DNA from: an uncultured candidate division Zixibacteria bacterium | GTDB lineage: Bacteria; Zixibacteria; MSB-5A5; GN15; FEB-12 | NCBI GenBank assembly: GCA_913009765.1 | Contig: CAJVYT010000132.1 | Span: 1 to 10,374, forward strand | Reading direction: 5' to 3' | Length of the DNA stretch: 10,374 nt | Shown: in pieces, positions 7,430 to 10,374 of the stretch | Numbering within the stretch: the first letter of the stretch is position 1 | Layout: every line of letters begins with the position of its first letter | Notes under the pieces: generated by a model | The model's input: the letters and a program-made list of their open reading frames with translations, nothing else | What the model was told of the DNA's origin: nothing | The model's database searches: none | Made by a program: the position numbers and the translations under genes

Positions 7430-8164
7430 ATGGCAACTCTCGAAGAGAAAATTAATTTATTTTGTGGATATTTTCACGACCAAGTGCGCGTAATCAATGC
7501 GCTTTTAGTAGATGCAGATGCTGTTAAAGATATTGATCAAATGCACTATCAATTACGTTTCTATAAAAAAGCACTACTCATAACTCACATAGATACTCTT
7601 TCTGGCATTCGCTATACAGAAGATCGTTATCCACAGCTAAACAAGAAAAATAAGGAAAGGTTCATCCAGTTTCTATCAACAAGTGGCGTTTGGCCAAACG
7701 GCAATATGGTGAGCATACCATTTCTATCTGAGCACACACAAAATGGAAGAATATCTAACGGCCGCTTAAAAGACTTTATTATTAATAAACTTAAAGATAA
7801 CTTTGAAGAAGGTAGCTTTAATATGCATGCTAGTGTTATTGATGAGCCATTTGAAAGACTGATTAAACTGTCTACTACCGAGCAGGAAGAAAAGTCAATA
7901 ATTGAAAATCGGCATTTCGAGCTCCTATATAGGTATAGGAATTACCTAGTACATGAATCAAGAGAACCAGGCAAAGCCATGGAAGTAGTACCTGAAAATG
8001 AGGCTTACTATCATGGTTATATTGGCGAAGATAGACTATTTCTAGCATACCCAATAAATCTTTTTATTGGAATATTAAAACGATCGATTACATATATGGA
8101 CAATTATTTGAAGGAACATCGAATGGACCCATACGAGTATGTTAACGAAACCGTACGTTGGTAA
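7430..8164 (+). CDS. Cassette-borne hypothetical protein with HEPN-like RNxxxH motif
   Basis: This 244-residue soluble protein has no signal peptide. It is mostly helical in character and contains R170-N171-x3-H175 inside YRYRNYLVHESREPG. RNxxxH is the hallmark active-site motif of HEPN-fold ribonucleases found in toxin-antitoxin and abortive-infection systems. The C-terminal part (YPINLFIGILKRSI near 207-220, DPYEY near 233-237) recalls a family of uncharacterised proteins with FRNxLVHExRxPG-type motifs. That is recollection, not a search. The gene begins 14 nt after the cassette boundary with no Shine-Dalgarno sequence and ends 5 nt before the attC R'' box, the compact layout of an integron cassette gene. 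It is AT-rich compared with the exported-protein region. HEPN membership is unproven because RNxxxH is short; the alternative is a non-catalytic helical protein. Confidence 0.8.
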   Translation: MATLEEKINLFCGYFHDQVRVINALLVDADAVKDIDQMHYQLRFYKKALLITHIDTLSGIRYTEDRYPQLNKKNKERFIQFLSTSGVWPNGNMVSIPFLSEHTQNGRISNGRLKDFIINKLKDNFEEGSFNMHASVIDEPFERLIKLSTTEQEEKSIIENRHFELLYRYRNYLVHESREPGKAMEVVPENEAYYHGYIGEDRLFLAYPINLFIGILKRSITYMDNYLKEHRMDPYEYVNETVRW

Positions 8165-8169
8165 TAATC

Positions 8170-8225
8170 GTCTAACTCTAAATCCATCCGACCTCCTTCT
8201 TCGGCGGGTGATTTCAACGTAAGTC
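8170..8225 (+). other. attC: attC-like integron recombination site
   Basis: The 56-nt imperfect palindrome has attC architecture. R'' is GTCTAAC (8170-8176) and the terminal R' position is GTAAGTC (8219-8225). Between them, 8180-8183 (AAAT) pairs with 8211-8214 (ATTT), 8185-8190 with 8205-8210 (one T-G wobble), and 8192-8193 with 8203-8204. C8184 and A8191 are left unpaired on the same arm, that is, an extrahelical G and T on the bottom strand, as described for attC sites. Unpaired spacers lie at 8177-8179/8215-8218, with a 9-nt apical loop. R' deviates from GTTRRRY at two positions. Replacing its last six bases with the cassette's own TTAGAC (7416-7421), as in the excised circle, restores GTTAGAC, a perfect complement of R''. 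A simple terminator is less likely because no T-run follows. Confidence 0.65.
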
Positions 8226-8470
8226 TACTCAAACTTCCTTGTCCAATTAGCTTCGGAAATTGTTATCTGAATCTCGCCGTTTGGTAGGGGTTTATAGCCC
8301 AGAATCCAGGATTTAGGTATCCATTCCTGCCTGCCGAATCCTGAGCCGTAGTCGAAGGGGTCAAATGAGATCAAATACGCCTTTAACGTCTCCCGGACAA
8401 TAGTCACATCCACATTTATACGGCTCGTATAAATCCCTTTATTTCCAATCAGTTGGCTAATAGAATACAT
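8225..8470 (-). CDS. Small hypothetical protein (81 residues) with EWIPKS motif
   Basis: This 81-residue protein has no signal peptide or membrane segment. The pattern VTIVRETLKAYLISF (about 23-37) followed by QEWIPKSWI (about 48-56) resembles many small bacterial proteins with 'ETxKAxLxxxxxxxxWxPKSxI', probably a compact beta-barrel-like fold of unknown role. The resemblance is from memory. It is transcribed divergently from the XRE regulator, and its stop overlaps the last base of the attC-like site. A promoter-like pair upstream (TTGACT, 17 nt, TAGTAT on the minus strand) predicts transcription starting at or very near the ATG, and no Shine-Dalgarno sequence is visible, so the messenger may be leaderless. 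It may belong to the restriction-like module or be a bystander. Confidence 0.6.
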   Translation of the reverse strand: MYSISQLIGNKGIYTSRINVDVTIVRETLKAYLISFDPFDYGSGFGRQEWIPKSWILGYKPLPNGEIQITISEANWTRKFE

Positions 8471-8476
8471 ACTTAT

Positions 8477-8505
8477 ATACTACTTTAAAGTAGCAGGATA
8501 GTCAA
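8477..8505 (-). promoter_or_regulatory. Promoter of the 81-residue gene with an operator-like palindrome in its spacer
   Basis: On the minus strand, TTGACT (8500-8505) and TAGTAT (8477-8482) are 17 nt apart. The 14-bp perfect palindrome CTACTTTAAAGTAG (8480-8493) fills half the spacer and overlaps the -10. A dimeric repressor bound here would block the promoter. The adjacent XRE protein is the obvious candidate. Confidence 0.45.
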
Positions 8506-8514
8506 GCAAAATAA

Positions 8515-8556
8515 TACCTATAGGTAGTCGACTTATAAGAAGCAAAATCCTAATAT
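8515..8556 (+). promoter_or_regulatory. Promoter/operator region of the XRE regulator
   Basis: TCGACT (8528-8533) and TAATAT (8551-8556) form a promoter-like pair with a 17-nt spacer. Predicted transcription starts at about the ATG at 8563. Adjoining palindromes are TACCTATAGGTA (8515-8526), AGTCGACT (8526-8533) and CTTATAAG (8532-8539). The stretch GACTTATAAG (8530-8539) resembles the GACTTATAGTC-type C-boxes of restriction-modification controller proteins and overlaps the -35. This suggests autoregulation. The palindromes are seen directly; the binding protein is inferred. Confidence 0.45.
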
Positions 8557-8562
8557 TGGGGT

Positions 8563-8778
8563 ATGCCAATTTCCAATATAAATAAAAAAGTCGGGGCCAA
8601 AATACGGAAGCTCAGAAAGACTAAGGGGTGGTCTCAGGAAAAGCTCGCCCTGGAAGCAAACCTCCACCGGGCCTACATCGGTCAAATCGAACGCGGCGAA
8701 AAGAACATCGGCCTGAAAAATCTAGAAAAGATTGCAAAAACATTAGGCATAAAATTAAAAGACATCATGAGCGAATAG
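8563..8778 (+). CDS. XRE-family HTH regulator resembling restriction-modification controller (C) proteins
   Basis: The 71-residue protein is a single lambda-repressor-like helix-turn-helix domain. Residues 10-20 (VGAKIRKLRKT) form helix 1, SQEKLALEANLHRAYIGQIERG (24-45) covers the two HTH helices, and NLEKIAKTLGIKLKDI closes the domain. The combination 'GWSQEKLA...HRAYIGQIERGEKNI' with a length near 70-80 is typical of C proteins that bind operator palindromes as dimers and time endonuclease expression after the methylase. The gene lies upstream of an endonuclease-like gene in the same direction (88 nt apart) and follows several palindromes. It has no convincing Shine-Dalgarno sequence, and the -10 position predicts a leaderless messenger, as reported for several C genes. 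An antitoxin role with an unknown partner is the main alternative. Confidence 0.85.
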   Translation: MPISNINKKVGAKIRKLRKTKGWSQEKLALEANLHRAYIGQIERGEKNIGLKNLEKIAKTLGIKLKDIMSE

Positions 8779-8819
8779 AAAATCGCTTCATTTATGAATA
8801 TTATATATAGGAGTTAATC

Positions 8820-8867
8820 GTGCAGGGCTCTCATCAGTTTAACTTGTCGTCAGGCATCAAAGGGTAA
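8820..8867 (+). CDS. Possible 15-residue leader peptide upstream of the nuclease gene
   Basis: A GTG codon at 8820-8822 is preceded by AGGAG (8809-8813) at a good 6-nt spacing. The frame reads MQGSHQFNLSSGIKG and stops with TAA at 8865-8867, which overlaps the nuclease ATG (8867-8869) as TAATG. The nuclease start itself has only a weak GGG upstream. The leader may therefore load ribosomes for coupled translation. No similarity is recognised, and it could be chance. Confidence 0.35.
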   Translation: MQGSHQFNLSSGIKG

Positions 8868-9751
8868 TGATGGAAAATGTACCGTATGAAATCACCAATC
8901 AGATGATTCAGTGCTTCGGTAAGTGCTTCCACTACAAGGATACAGTGGAGGCATTCTTAATCTCTGCAGGACTAAGAAGTGAAATAGCGAAAAAGTACCG
9001 ACAAGAAGCTAAGTATGTATGGGCTAGACGGCTACTGACCGAATTGAGCGAATACGATGAGGGCAGAATACTTCAGCGCCGAATTCTTTCTGAGCTGTGC
9101 AAGTTGAAGAACTTACCTGAAGATGTTCCCGACCGGGATGCTGGACTTGAAGCTTTAAGAACCCTTAAGTCACTTGCCTATGAACATGATCTAGTGAGTC
9201 GAGAAGAAAAGAATAAATCATCATCGCGTCAGAATATTGCAAAAACCAGAGCCAAAATTATTCAGGATCGAAACGCTAACTTACAGGAATTGCGTGATAA
9301 GTTTTACGCTGGGGTGACAGACAGCGACCGTCAGAGAGTTGGGTATGATTTGGAAGACATCTTAAAGGAACTCTTCAGGCTCTTTGAAATAGAGTATAAA
9401 AAGTCTTACCGATCTAAAACACAACAAATGGATGGTCATTTTAAATATGAAGGGTTCGATTACTTGGTCGAAGCTAAATGGAGGAAGGGTCAGCCTTCAG
9501 AGACTGAAATAGGAGGGTTCCAAAGAAAAGTAAAAACAAAACTCGAGAGCACACGAGGGATCTTTTTCTCGGTAAATGGCTTTAGAGATGAAGTGGTGGA
9601 ACAATTTAATGGTCACGGGGCAAATATCCTCTTTTTTACTGGAGAAGATTTAATACATATCCTTGAAGGAAGAGTGGATTTGAACGATGCTTTGAAAAGA
9701 AAAATTGAAACTGCGGCTCAATATGGAAAAGTATACTCCATAATTTTTTAA
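8867..9751 (+). CDS. PD-(D/E)XK restriction-endonuclease-like protein
   Basis: This is a 294-residue cytoplasmic protein. The amino part (1-150) is a helical domain (KDTVEAFLISAGL near 24-36; RRILSELCKLKNLPEDVPDRDAG near 71-93) followed by a charged, probably coiled linker (112-148). The carboxy part is a Mrr-like nuclease fold: GYDLEDILKELF (159-170), the catalytic Asp in QQMDGHF (D189), the E-x-K pair in YLVEAKW (E202, K204), Q219 downstream, and TRGIFFSVNGF (229-239). The full ensemble of catalytic residues is present, so it is likely an active metal-dependent DNA nuclease. No methyltransferase gene lies in the window. Either its partner is outside, or this is a modification-dependent or stand-alone defence nuclease. 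It follows the XRE regulator. The two Met codons at 8867 and 8870 are both possible starts; the first is chosen because of the TAATG overlap. Confidence 0.85.
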   Translation: MMENVPYEITNQMIQCFGKCFHYKDTVEAFLISAGLRSEIAKKYRQEAKYVWARRLLTELSEYDEGRILQRRILSELCKLKNLPEDVPDRDAGLEALRTLKSLAYEHDLVSREEKNKSSSRQNIAKTRAKIIQDRNANLQELRDKFYAGVTDSDRQRVGYDLEDILKELFRLFEIEYKKSYRSKTQQMDGHFKYEGFDYLVEAKWRKGQPSETEIGGFQRKVKTKLESTRGIFFSVNGFRDEVVEQFNGHGANILFFTGEDLIHILEGRVDLNDALKRKIETAAQYGKVYSIIF

Positions 9752-9860
9752 TACCTAACAAATTACTTTAGCATTCAACATTAATTCTTAGCATTTTTTG
9801 GGGGGACAGGCCCGGAGCGCAAGAAGCAGAAAGCCCGACACATCGGAGCACATCATAACA
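9752..9860. other. Intergenic region between nuclease and metallophosphoesterase genes
   Basis: The first ~45 nt are AT-rich and include a direct repeat TTAGCATT (9768-9775 and 9788-9795). They are followed by a T6G6 run (9795-9806) and then an abruptly GC-rich stretch (9807-9850). CCTAAC (9754-9759) resembles the core of an integron R'' box, but I find no matching R' box. No clear terminator hairpin or standard promoter is seen. Confidence 0.4.
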
Positions 9861-10374
9861 ATGGGGGCCTCTATGGAAATAATAAATAAAGATACGGCAA
9901 TTAATCCGCTTGAAATGAACGGAAAAAATATTTACGTTATAAGTGACCTTCATGCTGGAGATGGTTCATATCGAGACAATTTTTACTATTTTAAGAACAA
10001 AGATAAACTAATTCAATGTATTGATAACATAAGGAATGAAGATCCAGAATCTATTTGGATTATTCTTGGTGATTTCCTCGAATTTTGGCAAGCTACAGTC
10101 GGAGATGTATTAATTCAAAATGAAGCTTTTTTAGATTATCTGGCGGATATAGGAGCATATTATGTTGTCGGTAACCATGATAATGACCTTACTGCATTTA
10201 TTAATACAAATCATCTCAATCATAGATTTTTCTCAAAAATGGGGACGGGTTTTATACTCGAAAGAGGTGGCAAACGTATTATGATTGTTCATGGACACGA
10301 AACTGATCCTTTTAATATGAATACTCAACCTGGGAAAGGACGTATGTTAGCAATTCTTGCAGGACTCTTTGAAG
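9861..10374 (+). CDS. Calcineurin-like metallophosphoesterase, partial (3' end outside window)
   Basis: The frame is open to the window edge (171 codons) and contains the family's metal-binding blocks in order: SDLHAGDG (D29, H31), GDFLEFW (D71), GNHDND (N105, H106) and HGHETDP (H144, H146). This family hydrolyses phosphoesters with two metal ions. SDLH plus GDFLEFW gives a superficial resemblance to UDP-2,3-diacylglucosamine hydrolases, but the context (no lipid A genes, next to a nuclease) and the second block do not establish that substrate. Two in-frame starts are possible: ATG 9861 (GGAG 12 nt upstream) and ATG 9873 (GGGGG 5 nt upstream). The longer one is listed, and numbering would drop by 4 with the other. 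No signal peptide is seen, so it is cytoplasmic. It is read in the same direction as the nuclease gene, 109 nt away. Confidence 0.85.
   Translation, partial: MGASMEIINKDTAINPLEMNGKNIYVISDLHAGDGSYRDNFYYFKNKDKLIQCIDNIRNEDPESIWIILGDFLEFWQATVGDVLIQNEAFLDYLADIGAYYVVGNHDNDLTAFINTNHLNHRFFSKMGTGFILERGGKRIMIVHGHETDPFNMNTQPGKGRMLAILAGLFE

Noticed and set aside
8183..8218. Rho-independent terminator after the cassette gene
   Set aside because: The stem has bulges and a 9-nt loop and is followed by ATTTCAACG rather than a T-run. The attC interpretation explains more of the sequence.
8357..8366. Second occurrence of GGGGTCAAAT, as in the junction palindrome
   Set aside because: Only 10 bp match and there is no inverted partner nearby. 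It lies within the coding frame of the 81-residue protein, so it is probably chance.
8628..8810. 60-codon plus frame overlapping the XRE gene
   Set aside because: It is a +2 frame shadow of the regulator gene, rich in Arg/Lys/Pro, with no family resemblance.
9754..9806. Possible second attC site starting at CCTAAC downstream of the nuclease gene
   Set aside because: No matching GTTRRRY box or internal stem can be found at a suitable distance.
9768..9953. 61-codon minus frame across the intergenic region
   Set aside because: It overlaps the strongly supported start of the metallophosphoesterase gene in antisense and shows no recognisable motif.
1..10374. CRISPR arrays, tRNA or rRNA genes
   Set aside because: No regularly spaced short direct repeats, no cloverleaf-like sequences and no rRNA signatures were seen on either strand.

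Overview
The window suggests an uncultured, Gram-negative-like environmental bacterium of moderate GC content. The large secreted proteins rich in 'choice-of-anchor', fibronectin-III and carboxypeptidase-regulatory modules, next to a zinc-dependent phospholipase-C-like protein, remind me of Nitrospirota or Desulfobacterota genomes. That placement is recollection of family style and is low confidence. Two genes run off the window edges.

Region 1 (1-7314, minus strand) is a three-gene unit for exported proteins, read from 7314 down to 1. It holds a 1711-residue multidomain protein (propeller, thrombospondin-type-3, Fn3, beta-helix, Ig-like and NTF2-like modules), then a 279-residue exported protein with a carboxypeptidase-regulatory-like fold, then a phospholipase C/P1-nuclease-like protein truncated by the window start. 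The last two genes share a 4-nt ATGA overlap. The big gene is a chimera. Its first ~95 residues are the amino end of an IS256-family transposase, joined in frame to a decapitated beta-propeller protein through a 52-bp element with perfect 14-bp inverted arms. The original export signal appears to have been lost.

Region 2 (about 7029-8225) has the remaining IS256-like end abutting a probable integron gene cassette. The cassette (about 7416-8219, plus strand) carries one gene, for a 244-residue protein with a HEPN-type RNxxxH motif. It is followed by a 56-nt attC-like site. Joining the two cassette ends in a circle rebuilds an R' box GTTAGAC that exactly complements R'' GTCTAAC. No integrase is visible, so this looks like an orphan cassette.

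Region 3 (8225-9751) resembles a defence or restriction module. It contains a small minus-strand gene, a palindrome-rich divergent promoter region, a 71-residue XRE regulator resembling restriction-modification controller (C) proteins, a possible 15-codon leader peptide, and a PD-(D/E)XK restriction-endonuclease-like protein with no methyltransferase in the window. Region 4 (9752-10374) is an intergenic stretch and the start of a metallophosphoesterase gene, cut by the window end.

Overall, a chromosomal exported-protein operon has been remodelled by mobile DNA (IS256 remnant, palindromic repeat, integron cassette) where it meets an accessory, defence-like block.
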